12,033 nucleotides of DNA from an uncultured Bacteroidota bacterium (GTDB lineage Bacteria; Bacteroidota; Bacteroidia; 2-12-FULL-35-15), in assembly GCA_903833025.1 (NCBI GenBank), contig CAILDT010000072.1, positions 1 through 12,033 of the forward strand. The letters run 5' to 3'. The position numbers and the translations under genes were made by a program. Below, piece after piece: positions 1 to 6,669 of the stretch. Within the stretch, counting starts at the first letter, position 1. The number at the start of each line of letters is the position of its first letter. The notes beneath the pieces are model-generated. The model was not told the DNA's origin, ran no database searches, and saw only the letters and a program-made list of their open reading frames with translations.

Positions 1-387
1 CTTGTGGCACACGGCGAACCTATTACCGTTTACTCGCATATTATTGTTGCTGATTTGAATTATAGATTAAAGGGTGAAAAAAATATCAGATTAGAATTAC
101 AAAATCTTTCTACCAAACAAGACCAGCAGTCTTGGGCACAAGCATTGGTAGAATATACTTTCAACTCGCATTGGTTTGCAGCAGGATTCGACCAATATAA
201 TTACGGAAACGAAATTGTTTCACAACGATTTCAATATTATGGTGTAACAGCAGGGTATAATAAAAATGCAAACAGAATAACATTAAGTTATGGAAGGCAA
301 CGTGCCGGAATATTTTGTGTAGGTGGTATTTGTCGCCAAGTACCAGCTTCCAACGGTATAACATTAAGCATTACAAGTTCTTTTTAG
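1..387 (+). CDS. DUF6029-type outer-membrane protein, C-terminal fragment
   Basis: This is the last 128 codons of a gene whose 5' end lies outside the window; the frame is open from base 1 to a TAG at 385-387. The fragment alternates polar and aromatic/hydrophobic residues as beta-strands do (VEYTFNSHWFAAGFDQYN, YYGVTAGYNKNANRITLSYG) and ends in SSF, a terminal phenylalanine typical of outer-membrane barrels. The stretch YGRQRAGIFCVGGICR followed by VPASNG resembles the C-terminus of Bacteroidota DUF6029 proteins, whose function is unknown. An Omp28-like lipoprotein gene starts 19 nt downstream, so the two are probably cotranscribed. The barrel interpretation is fairly secure; the DUF number is from memory of the motif. 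The GTG at 4 is not a credible start, because the frame is still open upstream of it. Confidence 0.7.
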   Translation, partial: LVAHGEPITVYSHIIVADLNYRLKGEKNIRLELQNLSTKQDQQSWAQALVEYTFNSHWFAAGFDQYNYGNEIVSQRFQYYGVTAGYNKNANRITLSYGRQRAGIFCVGGICRQVPASNGITLSITSSF

Positions 388-406
388 AAACATATAAATT
401 AAAAAA

Positions 407-1297
407 ATGAAAAAGATAATTTACACAGCAACTATTTCTCTGGTAGTTTTATTTGCTTCCTGCGATTATGTATCCAATCCTTTTCCAGTAAAAAATGGAA
501 ATGTGAGTTACGATACAGCATCTTGTCCTACCACATTTCCTGCGGATACATCGCATATTAAAAAAATACTGATGGAAGATTTTACAGGACACAATTGCCC
601 TAATTGCCCGAGAGCAGCAAGGTCAATTCATATTTGTGATTCAACTTATCCGGGACATATAAATGAAATTGCTCTGCACGTGAGCGGACTTGCTGCACCT
701 TCTATAGGTTTCCCTGATGATTACAGAACTACAATAGGTACAACGTATGATAACTTTTTTGGAGTTTCTGCTTTTGGTTTGCCGGGAACTATGATTAATG
801 CTCGCGATTATAACGGCACCACATTCTCCCATATAAAATTATATCCTTTTCAATCGTATGTTGCAGGTATTGTAAACGACCCTGCTGCTGTGCAAATGCA
901 AATAGCAGTTACTTACAATTCATCCACACAAAAAGTTTATTTGTCAGTGCGCGATTCTTTTTTAACTGCTACATCTGGTACATATCGCCTTGTTGTGTTA
1001 GTTACACAGGATAGCATAATAGGTCCTCAAGATGATGCTCCTCCGTATCCAACCACAGAACCGAATTATATTTTTGACCATATGCTTCGCGATGCTGTTA
1101 CTGGTCTTTGGGGCGACCCGCTTATTGGCACCAGTGCAAGTGCAGGGCTAACACAAGTTCGCCATTATGCTTATACGCTTCCTGCTACTTACGGCGGAAT
1201 TACTGTTGTTCCCAATCATTGCCACATTGTTGCTTACATCTATAATTATACTACCTACGAAATTATTCAGTCGGAAGATGTGAAGGTTACTAATTAA
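407..1297 (+). CDS. Omp28-like lipoprotein with thioredoxin-type CPNC motif
   Basis: The 296-residue protein begins with a lipoprotein signal peptide (MKKIIYTATISLVVLFASC; lipid-modified Cys19), so it should be anchored in the envelope, probably the outer membrane. After a short linker comes a thioredoxin-like segment, ILMEDFTGHNCPNCPRAA, with Cys64 and Cys67 forming a CXXC pair. This is the signature of the Bacteroidota Omp28-related family. The C-terminal half (about 160-296) is rich in beta-strands and resembles the usual second domain. The CXXC pair suggests thiol-disulfide chemistry, but the family has no established enzymatic role that I know of. The gene follows the DUF6029-like barrel by 19 nt, and its stop overlaps the ubiX start (TAATG, sharing base 1297), suggesting coupled translation. 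The ATG is fixed by the signal peptide. Confidence 0.8.
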   Translation: MKKIIYTATISLVVLFASCDYVSNPFPVKNGNVSYDTASCPTTFPADTSHIKKILMEDFTGHNCPNCPRAARSIHICDSTYPGHINEIALHVSGLAAPSIGFPDDYRTTIGTTYDNFFGVSAFGLPGTMINARDYNGTTFSHIKLYPFQSYVAGIVNDPAAVQMQIAVTYNSSTQKVYLSVRDSFLTATSGTYRLVVLVTQDSIIGPQDDAPPYPTTEPNYIFDHMLRDAVTGLWGDPLIGTSASAGLTQVRHYAYTLPATYGGITVVPNHCHIVAYIYNYTTYEIIQSEDVKVTN

Positions 1298-1860
1298 TGA
1301 ACAAACATAAAATAGTAGTTGCAATAACCGGCGCGAGTGGTGCTATTTATGCAAAAGTATTGTTGCAGAAATTAGAATTACTGAAAGAGCAAATTCAGGA
1401 AGTTGGAATAGTGATGAGTGATAATGCCAAAGATGTTTGGAAATTTGAACTCGGAAATACCGACTACGAAAAACTCCCTTTTACCATTTATTCCAAATCC
1501 GATTTCTTCGCTCCTTTTGCTTCTGGCTCCGCCAAATTTGATACAATGATTATTTGCCCGTGCAGTATGGGTACTTTGGGGCGCATTGCATCGGGCATTT
1601 CCAACGATTTAACTTCTCGCGCAGCGGATGTAATTTTGAAAGAAAGGAGAAAACTTATTCTCGTTACCCGCGATACTCCGTTGAGTTTAATTCATATCAA
1701 TAATATGAAAACCGTTACCGAAGCGGGCGGTATTATTTGCCCTGCGAGTCCTTCTTTTTACAGTAAACCTAAAGATTTTGATGCGCTTGCTTCCACAGTT
1801 ATCGACCGTGTTTTGGATTTATGCGGATTAGAAATTTCGGCTTTTCGTTGGGGGAATTAG
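1297..1860 (+). CDS. ubiX: UbiX flavin prenyltransferase
   Basis: UbiX joins dimethylallyl phosphate to reduced FMN, giving the prenylated FMN used by UbiD-type decarboxylases. It is a soluble Rossmann-like flavoprotein. At 187 residues it has normal family length. Visible motifs are the nucleotide loop VVAITGASGAIYAK (7-20), the conserved ICPCSMGTLGRIASGIS (86-102), DLTSRAADV, ERRKLILVTRDTPLSLIH (116-133) and the C-terminal PASPSFY (149-155). Where many relatives have RETP or REAP, this protein has RDTP (Arg125-Asp126), a conservative change near the catalytic site. No ubiD partner is in the window, so the cofactor must serve an enzyme encoded elsewhere, plausibly in quinone biosynthesis. 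The ATG overlaps the previous stop by one base. A hairpin region follows. Confidence 0.93.
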   Translation: MNKHKIVVAITGASGAIYAKVLLQKLELLKEQIQEVGIVMSDNAKDVWKFELGNTDYEKLPFTIYSKSDFFAPFASGSAKFDTMIICPCSMGTLGRIASGISNDLTSRAADVILKERRKLILVTRDTPLSLIHINNMKTVTEAGGIICPASPSFYSKPKDFDALASTVIDRVLDLCGLEISAFRWGN

Positions 1861-1910
1861 TTAAATCATCGCAATAATCTTCTGAAATACCTTTACCCGA
1901 TTTTTTTCAC

Positions 1911-1975
1911 CTTCACCCCCAGATGCTGCGGGTGATGTCGGACGGAAAAAACCTTCACCCCCAGCTCCTGCGGGT
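1911..1975. repeat. Two direct copies of a 23-bp hairpin-forming repeat
   Basis: Copy 1 (1911-1933) and copy 2 (1953-1975) both start CTTCACCCCCAG, have a 3-base centre, and end CTGCGGGT. They agree at 21 of 23 positions, and both differences fall in the three central bases (ATG versus CTC). Each copy folds as CACCC paired with GGGTG or GGGT, with an inner CAG/CTG stem and the variable triplet as the apex. Conserved stem arms with a divergent loop suggest a REP-like structured repeat family rather than chance similarity. Confidence 0.65.
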
Positions 1976-1983
1976 AAGGTTTT
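1948..1983 (+). terminator. Candidate intrinsic terminator after ubiX
   Basis: The second repeat copy is extended into a long stem. The left arm 1948-1960 (AAAACCTTCACCC) pairs with the right arm 1972-1983 (GGGTAAGGTTTT) with one bulged base, and an inner CAG/CTG pair closes the loop. The right arm ends in TTTT, followed by CTCATTTTT. This is a plausible Rho-independent terminator for the ubiX operon, 88 nt past its stop. Because the left arm begins with an A-run, it could also work on the other strand. The structure is seen directly; termination is inferred. Confidence 0.5.
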
Positions 1984-2153
1984 CTCATTTTTAGGGGGGG
2001 GGTAAAAAACATGCTTTTCAGCCTCTTAATAAATCAACTCATTGGGAACTCGAAATTCAGAGTATAAGAAATGGGCAGTTCGATTCCTTTTTCATTTTTA
2101 TAAGAATGAAAACTATCGGAGAAACGAATTAAAACACTTAGCACCTTAATTAT

Positions 2154-2161
2154 TACCTTTG
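2154..2161 (+). promoter_or_regulatory. Candidate -7 promoter box for rlmN
   Basis: TACCTTTG at 2154-2161 matches the Bacteroidota -7 consensus TAnnTTTG and would put the transcript start about 20 nt before the GTG of rlmN. A second match, TATATTTG at 2174-2181, lies only 5 nt before the GTG and would give a nearly leaderless transcript. No convincing -33 box is seen for either. Confidence 0.5.
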
Positions 2162-2186
2162 CACGCTATAATTTATATTTGCAACA

Positions 2187-3260
2187 GTGATTAAAAAAGA
2201 CATACGTGCGCTTTCGTTAGAAGAACTTAAAACTATTTTTATTGAAAATGGCGATAAAGCTTTTCGTGCCAAACAGGTGTACGAATGGCTTTGGAAAAAA
2301 AGTGCGCGCACGTTTGATGAAATGACTAATCTCTCGAAAGCCACCAGAGAACTGCTGAATACGCACTTTGTAATTAACGCTGTAATGGTGGATGATATGC
2401 AGATAAGCAGAGACCGCACTATAAAAAATGCCTTTAAACTTTACGACAGCAACATAGTGGAAGGTGTGCTGATACCAAGCACTACCCGTATGACTGCCTG
2501 TATATCTTCGCAAGTGGGATGCAGCTTAACCTGCAAGTTTTGTGCAACAGGAAGATTGGAACGTTTGCGCAATTTGAATGCTGATGAGATATACGACCAA
2601 GTGGTTTTGATAAAAAATCAGGCGGAAACAAAATACAATACGCCACTCACCAACATTGTATATATGGGCATGGGCGAGCCGTTGCTGAATTATAAAAACG
2701 TGATGGATTCGATAGAAAAAATTACTTCGCCCGAAGGGTTAAATATGTCGCCACAGCGGATAACCGTTAGTACTGCCGGAGTTGCGAAGATGATTAAGAA
2801 GTTGGGCCATGATGGTGTGAAGTTTAATCTTGCTTTGTCGCTACACGCTGCCACGGATGAAAAAAGAAATTACATAATGCCTATCAATGAATCGAACACT
2901 ATAGAAGCATTAGCAGAGGCGTTAAAATATTTTTATGAGAAAACGGAAACACGCGTAACGTATGAATACATTGCTTTTAAAGATTTTAATGATAGTTTAG
3001 ATGATGCGAAAGATTTGGCTAAGTTTTGCAAACATATTCCCTGCAAGGTAAATATTATTGAATATAATCCTATTGACGACGGAGAGTTTAAACAAACTAC
3101 TACCGAGCGTTTAGATGCATTTGCAAAGTATTTGGAAAGTAAAAATATTATTGTAAATATTCGCCGAAGCAGAGGTAAAGATATTGATGCCGCCTGCGGA
3201 CAACTGGCAAATAAGAATAAAGAAGGGTTTGTGAAACGGAAAATGAAAGAAAAAGTATGA
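2187..3260 (+). CDS. rlmN: RlmN, dual-specificity 23S rRNA/tRNA (adenine-C2)-methyltransferase
   Basis: RlmN is a cytosolic radical-SAM enzyme that methylates C2 of A2503 in 23S rRNA and, in studied bacteria, A37 of some tRNAs. The 357-residue length is normal. The radical-SAM cluster motif CSLTCKFC gives Cys112, Cys116 and Cys119 (CX3CX2C). The second conserved cysteine, which carries the methyl group in the mechanism, is Cys337 in the C-terminal AACGQL. Family motifs NIVYMGMGEPLLNY, QRITVSTAG and NLALSLHA are present. The N-terminal domain (about 1-95, with FRAKQVYEWLW) is complete. The start is a GTG at 2187; I see no in-frame ATG that would keep the conserved N-terminus, and the promoter lies immediately upstream. 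Its stop overlaps the next start by 4 nt (ATGA), so it heads an operon. Confidence 0.96.
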   Translation: MIKKDIRALSLEELKTIFIENGDKAFRAKQVYEWLWKKSARTFDEMTNLSKATRELLNTHFVINAVMVDDMQISRDRTIKNAFKLYDSNIVEGVLIPSTTRMTACISSQVGCSLTCKFCATGRLERLRNLNADEIYDQVVLIKNQAETKYNTPLTNIVYMGMGEPLLNYKNVMDSIEKITSPEGLNMSPQRITVSTAGVAKMIKKLGHDGVKFNLALSLHAATDEKRNYIMPINESNTIEALAEALKYFYEKTETRVTYEYIAFKDFNDSLDDAKDLAKFCKHIPCKVNIIEYNPIDDGEFKQTTTERLDAFAKYLESKNIIVNIRRSRGKDIDAACGQLANKNKEGFVKRKMKEKV

Positions 3261-4228
3261 CCGTTAAAGAAATAAAAGCACCTATAGAAAAAGAAATGGA
3301 TGAGTTTGAACTCAAGTTCAAATCGTCAATGAAAAGCTCTATTCCTCTGCTAGATAAAATCACGCAGTATATTGTAAAAAGAAAAGGAAAACAAATGCGC
3401 CCAATGTTTGTTTTTCTTTCTGCAAAAGTTTGTGGCGAAATGAATGATTCTTCGTATCGCGCAGCTGCACTTATTGAATTGTTGCACACGGCTACACTTG
3501 TTCACGATGATGTGGTGGATGATGCTAACGAGCGGAGAGGTTTCTTTAGCGTAAACGCATTATGGAAAAATAAAATCGCGGTGCTTGTAGGCGATTTTCT
3601 TTTGTCGAGAGGATTGCTAATGTCGGTTGATAATAAAGATTATAATTTGCTTGGTTTAGTTTCTAATGCAGTGCGCGAAATGAGTGAGGGCGAACTTCTT
3701 CAAATAGAGAAAGCGCGTAAATTAGATATTGATGAAGCTGTTTATTTCGACATCATCACCAAAAAAACTGCCTCGCTAATTGCATCTTGTTGTGCCTGCG
3801 GAGCATCATCAGTTACTAAAGACGAAACTATTATTGAACGTATGCGTGCTTTTGGCGAAGCTGTGGGTATTGCCTTTCAGATAAAAGATGATTTGTTTGA
3901 TTACGGCGATGGAACCAATATTGGTAAACCAACAGGCATTGATATTAAAGAAAAGAAAATGACATTGCCCTTAATATATGCGTTGAACAATGCTTCTTTT
4001 TCCGATAAAAGAAAAATAATTAATATTGTAAAAAACAATAATAATAATCCAAAGAAGGTAGCCGAAGTTATTGAATTTGTTATAAAAAGCGGTGGCATAC
4101 AATATGCCGAACAAAAAATGAATGACTATAAAAACAAAGCATTGGAAATAATCTCTTCCTTTCCGGATAGTGATTCTAAAACATCATTAATTGGATTAGT
4201 AAAATATACAACCGAACGAAAAAATTAA
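3257..4228 (+). CDS. All-trans polyprenyl diphosphate synthase (IspB-like)
   Basis: This is a 323-residue class I trans-prenyltransferase that extends allylic diphosphates with isopentenyl diphosphate. The first Asp-rich motif is HTATLVHDDVVDDANERRG (catalytic Asp84, Asp85, Asp88); the second is DDLFDYGDGTNIGKPTGID (Asp211, Asp212, Asp215), followed by the diphosphate-binding EKKMTLPLI. GKQMRP (44-49) is the conserved substrate Lys/Arg region. The residues just before the first motif are small (Ala79, Thr80), as in long-chain synthases such as E. coli IspB, so the product is probably a C35-C40 side chain for menaquinone. Chain length is inferred. A poly-Asn run (259-264) sits in a C-terminal loop. 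The ATG overlaps the rlmN stop, indicating translational coupling. Confidence 0.92.
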   Translation: MTVKEIKAPIEKEMDEFELKFKSSMKSSIPLLDKITQYIVKRKGKQMRPMFVFLSAKVCGEMNDSSYRAAALIELLHTATLVHDDVVDDANERRGFFSVNALWKNKIAVLVGDFLLSRGLLMSVDNKDYNLLGLVSNAVREMSEGELLQIEKARKLDIDEAVYFDIITKKTASLIASCCACGASSVTKDETIIERMRAFGEAVGIAFQIKDDLFDYGDGTNIGKPTGIDIKEKKMTLPLIYALNNASFSDKRKIINIVKNNNNNPKKVAEVIEFVIKSGGIQYAEQKMNDYKNKALEIISSFPDSDSKTSLIGLVKYTTERKN

Positions 4229-4239
4229 ATCTTTATTAT

Positions 4240-4677
4240 ATGAAACATTTTATTTTAGTTGCTCTTATTTCCATAGCTTTATTCGCTTGTAAGCATAATG
4301 AGGAAAAGAAAAACACCAACACTTCTGCAAACGCAGATACTTCCAAAACCAAAGTGGTTGACTTTATATTTAAAAAAGATTCCGTTTTAGAAAACGGAGA
4401 AAGTATAAAACGATATAAAAATGGAGTTATTGAAATGCAAGGCACAATGAAGAACGGCAAGCGCGAGGGGTTGTGGAAAAGCTTTTATGAAAACGGTAGC
4501 AAGTGGAGCGAAACAACTTTTGCTGGTGGAAAGAAAAACGGAAAAACAATTACTTGGTTTCCTAACGAACAAAAACGTTACGAAGGGTATTATACTAATG
4601 ATATAGAATCGGGCAGCTGGACTTTTTGGAATGATAAAGGAAAAGAAGTAAGCAAAAAGAACTACGAGAATAAGTAA
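4240..4677 (+). CDS. MORN_2/YwqK-like repeat lipoprotein
   Basis: This 145-residue protein has a lipoprotein signal peptide, MKHFILVALISIALFAC, with Cys17 as the lipidated residue. After a polar Lys/Asn/Thr linker (18-45) come about three to four short repeats of the MORN_2 type, each built on a YxNGxxxxxGxxKNGKxxGxW pattern: NGVIEMQGTMKNGKREGLW, NGSKWSETTFAGGKKNGKT, NEQKRYEGYYTNDIESGSW, and a final partial copy. Such proteins are often annotated as toxin-antitoxin system YwqK family antitoxin, a label I would not trust for a lone lipoprotein with no toxin gene beside it. It starts 11 nt after the polyprenyl synthase and is probably the last gene of that operon. Its function is unknown; attachment to a membrane surface is the only firm inference. 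Confidence 0.8.
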   Translation: MKHFILVALISIALFACKHNEEKKNTNTSANADTSKTKVVDFIFKKDSVLENGESIKRYKNGVIEMQGTMKNGKREGLWKSFYENGSKWSETTFAGGKKNGKTITWFPNEQKRYEGYYTNDIESGSWTFWNDKGKEVSKKNYENK

Positions 4678-4724
4678 TTCGTCTATTATTATTATTCAAT
4701 TAGTGTTAAAGAATTAAAAGATAC

Positions 4725-4732
4725 TACTTTTG
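4725..4732 (+). promoter_or_regulatory. Candidate -7 promoter box for the cytochrome/YceI/barrel operon
   Basis: TACTTTTG at 4725-4732 matches TAnnTTTG. A TTAG at 4700-4703 lies 21 nt upstream, where a weak -33 element would be expected. The start of transcription would fall near 4738, leaving a short A/T-rich leader of about 20 nt before the ATG at 4759. The 81-bp gap it occupies is the only sizeable break between the genes on either side. Confidence 0.55.
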
Positions 4733-4758
4733 CAAACTATTAATTAATCATTAATCAA

Positions 4759-5109
4759 ATGAAAAAAGCATTATTATTTATACCAATAGCACTATTATTT
4801 ATAACATCTTGTACATTCGAAAAAGGGGAGCTTCCTGTTGCACAGTTTAAGTGCGATTCTACTGTACATTATCATCCAACTATTGATTCCATTATGGTAC
4901 ATAGTTGTACAACAGCCGGCTGTCATATTCACGGCGGAACGGGTAATGGAGATTTTACAACTTATATTGGATTAAAAGCTAAAGTAGATAATGGGTCGTT
5001 AATGAATAGGGTAGTAGTTTTAAAAAATATGCCGTCATCTGCTCCTTTGTCTGATGCTGATATAAACAAATTACATTGCTGGATAATACAAGGCGGATTA
5101 AATAACTAA
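4759..5109 (+). CDS. Small lipoprotein c-type cytochrome with CX4CH haem motif
   Basis: This is a 116-residue protein with lipoprotein signal MKKALLFIPIALLFITSC (Cys18). The mature part resembles the single-haem cytochrome c domains of Bacteroidota and Planctomycetes: an N-terminal haem-attachment segment SIMVHSCTTAGCHIHGG, then a spacer, then KNMPSSAPLSDADINKLHCW with a candidate axial Met91 and the closing WIIQGG helix. The haem motif is CTTAGCH (Cys50, Cys55, His56), four residues between the cysteines instead of two. CX4CH is known for some haems of multihaem cytochromes c3. Two further cysteines, Cys32 and Cys107, could form a disulfide. It is first in an operon with a YceI-like protein and a beta-barrel. 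Haem binding is likely but not proven; a structural zinc or disulfide fold is the alternative. Confidence 0.72.
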   Translation: MKKALLFIPIALLFITSCTFEKGELPVAQFKCDSTVHYHPTIDSIMVHSCTTAGCHIHGGTGNGDFTTYIGLKAKVDNGSLMNRVVVLKNMPSSAPLSDADINKLHCWIIQGGLNN

Positions 5110-5154
5110 CAAAAGGCATACTTGTTGCAACCTATTAACCAAAACACTAAACAA

Positions 5155-5703
5155 ATGAAAAAATTATCTTTATTATTTATCGGAACTTTAATAGTGACCG
5201 CAAGTCATTCTCAAATTTATGTTGGCAAAACCTGCGAGATAAGTTTTTATTCTCATTCGCCGATTGAAGATATAAAGGCAGCCAACAAAGTTACAAAGCC
5301 AATGCTTAATACTTCTACTGGCGATGTGCAAATGAAAATAGATGTGAAAGAATTTATATTTTCTAAACCTTTGATGCAAGAACATTTTAATGAAGAATAT
5401 CTGGAAACAGAAAAATATCCTTATGCTGTTTTCAAAGGAAAAATAAATGAGAAAGTAGATTTCACTAAATCGGGCGATACCAAAGTTACCGTTACCGGTA
5501 AGTTCTCCATTCACGGTGTGGAATTAGATAAAACCATTGATGGGCTTGTTTCTATTGATGGTAACACTATCATCATCTCCAGTAAATTTATGATACACGT
5601 TGCTGATTATAAAATTAAAGTGCCTAGTCTTTATGTTGCAAACATTGCTGAAGATGTGGAGGTAAAGCTTAACGCATCTCTCGAACCATTTAAAAAGAAT
5701 TAA
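5155..5703 (+). CDS. YceI-like periplasmic isoprenoid-binding protein
   Basis: This 182-residue secreted protein has signal peptide MKKLSLLFIGTLIVTASHS, with likely cleavage before Gln20. The mature region matches the YceI lipocalin-like barrel: the central FSKPLMQEHFNEEYLETEKYPYA run (69-91, read in parts as MQEHFNEEYL and KYPYAVFKGKI), then VTGKFSIHGVEL (113-124) and FMIHVADYKIKVPS (145-158). Known family members enclose a polyisoprenoid or quinone-like ligand in the barrel. An earlier in-frame TTG at 5122 would add 11 residues in front of the signal peptide, so I chose the ATG at 5155. The gene begins 45 nt after the cytochrome and ends 3 nt before the barrel gene, so it is the middle gene of an operon. 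I saw no clear promoter of its own; TACTTGTT near 5119 is a poor match. Confidence 0.82.
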   Translation: MKKLSLLFIGTLIVTASHSQIYVGKTCEISFYSHSPIEDIKAANKVTKPMLNTSTGDVQMKIDVKEFIFSKPLMQEHFNEEYLETEKYPYAVFKGKINEKVDFTKSGDTKVTVTGKFSIHGVELDKTIDGLVSIDGNTIIISSKFMIHVADYKIKVPSLYVANIAEDVEVKLNASLEPFKKN

Positions 5704-5706
5704 TAT

Positions 5707-6669
5707 ATGAAAAAAATTATTACCCTATTTGCATTATCCATCATCGCGATAAACACATTTGCACAAGATGATATGCTTAGTATGCTCGATTCTACATCAG
5801 CAAAAAAGAAACACGACAAAGTGATTGCCTCCTTTAAAGATGCAAGAATAATAAATGCACAAACTACTGAAACAGTTAAAGGTGGCACAATGGCATTTAA
5901 CATTACACACCGCTTTGGCAATATTGGCGTGGCATCTAATGGGGGCGGACATACTCTTTACGGTTTAGATAACGTTGCCGATATTCGTTTCGGTTTCGAT
6001 TTTGGACTTACAGATAATATTACCATTGGCATTGGCAGAAGCAAACAAGCAGAGTTAATTGATGGTTTTTTGAAATACAGAATACTTACGCAAACGTCTG
6101 ACAACCACATTCCGTTTTCACTTGCCTTGTATTGCGATATGAGTTATAACCCACAGGCAGCTTCAGTATTTTATAGTGGTATGGCTGACCCTGCTATTGA
6201 TAGCACCTTCAAACAATCGGACTTGCACCGCTTTTCATACACTACTCAATTAATACTTGCACGTAAATGTGGCTGGAGATTCTCATTGGAATTATTACCT
6301 ACTTATCAGCATCGCAACTTTGTATTGGCTAATATTAATACTGATAATATGGCAGGTGAAACCAATGATTTACTTTCTATTGGTGGTGGTTTCCGATTTA
6401 AGTTTACTAAGCGTATTGCTTTTATCTGCGATTACTTTTATACGTTTTCTAAATATAGAACTAACAACACTGCCAATCCTTATTATATGCCGCTTGCTGT
6501 AGGGATTGAAATAGAAACAGGCGGACACGTATTCCATCTTAATTTTACTAATTGTGCTGGTATTATTGAAAATAACTTTTTGCCAAACACAACTGATACT
6601 TGGCTAAAAGGAGGATTCAAATTTGGGTTTAATATTTCAAGAGTGTTTAATGTAACTCGACCTAAATAG
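5707..6669 (+). CDS. DUF5777-type outer-membrane beta-barrel protein
   Basis: This is a 320-residue protein with signal peptide MKKIITLFALSIIAINTFA, cleaved before Gln20. After a short helical, charged stretch (21-45) come alternating strands across the whole length: TMAFNITHRFGNIG, ADIRFGFDFGLTDNITIGIG, FSLALYCDMSYNP, GGFRFKFTKRIAFICDYFYTF and FKFGFNISRVFNV. This is the pattern of a small outer-membrane barrel and fits the Bacteroidota DUF5777 family, whose function is not established. It is separated from the YceI gene by 3 nt. Its stop (TAG at 6667-6669) lies inside the 3' end of the convergent ATL gene. A role as a pore or scaffold for the cytochrome and the YceI-like protein is possible but inferred only from gene order. 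Confidence 0.77.
   Translation: MKKIITLFALSIIAINTFAQDDMLSMLDSTSAKKKHDKVIASFKDARIINAQTTETVKGGTMAFNITHRFGNIGVASNGGGHTLYGLDNVADIRFGFDFGLTDNITIGIGRSKQAELIDGFLKYRILTQTSDNHIPFSLALYCDMSYNPQAASVFYSGMADPAIDSTFKQSDLHRFSYTTQLILARKCGWRFSLELLPTYQHRNFVLANINTDNMAGETNDLLSIGGGFRFKFTKRIAFICDYFYTFSKYRTNNTANPYYMPLAVGIEIETGGHVFHLNFTNCAGIIENNFLPNTTDTWLKGGFKFGFNISRVFNVTRPK

Larger units (their letters stand above)
1861..2186. other. 326-bp intergenic region between ubiX and rlmN
   Basis: No gene is visible here. The region holds two related GC-rich hairpin repeats (1911-1983), a run of nine G (1994-2002), an AT-rich inverted repeat (2089-2112: TTTTCATT paired with AATGAAAA, extendable through a G-T pair) and the rlmN promoter near 2154. 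The AT-rich dyad lies upstream of the promoter and so is probably outside the rlmN transcript. It could be the end of a transcript from the left or a protein-binding site, and I cannot tell which. Stop codons are frequent in the frames I followed. Confidence 0.75.

Noticed and set aside
1994..2002. Run of nine G as a phase-variable tract
   Set aside because: It lies in non-coding sequence about 150 bp before the rlmN promoter and outside any frame. It could equally be an assembly or sequencing uncertainty.
2217..2513. Minus-strand open frame of 98 codons inside rlmN
   Set aside because: It lies opposite well-conserved radical-SAM coding sequence and has no promoter or motif.
4240..4677. Toxin-antitoxin antitoxin (YwqK label)
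   Set aside because: The protein is a secreted lipoprotein with MORN_2 repeats, and no toxin-like gene is adjacent. The label carries no functional support here.
5122..5154. Upstream TTG start for the YceI-like gene
   Set aside because: It would put 11 polar residues before a standard signal peptide; the ATG at 5155 is followed at once by MKKLSLLF.
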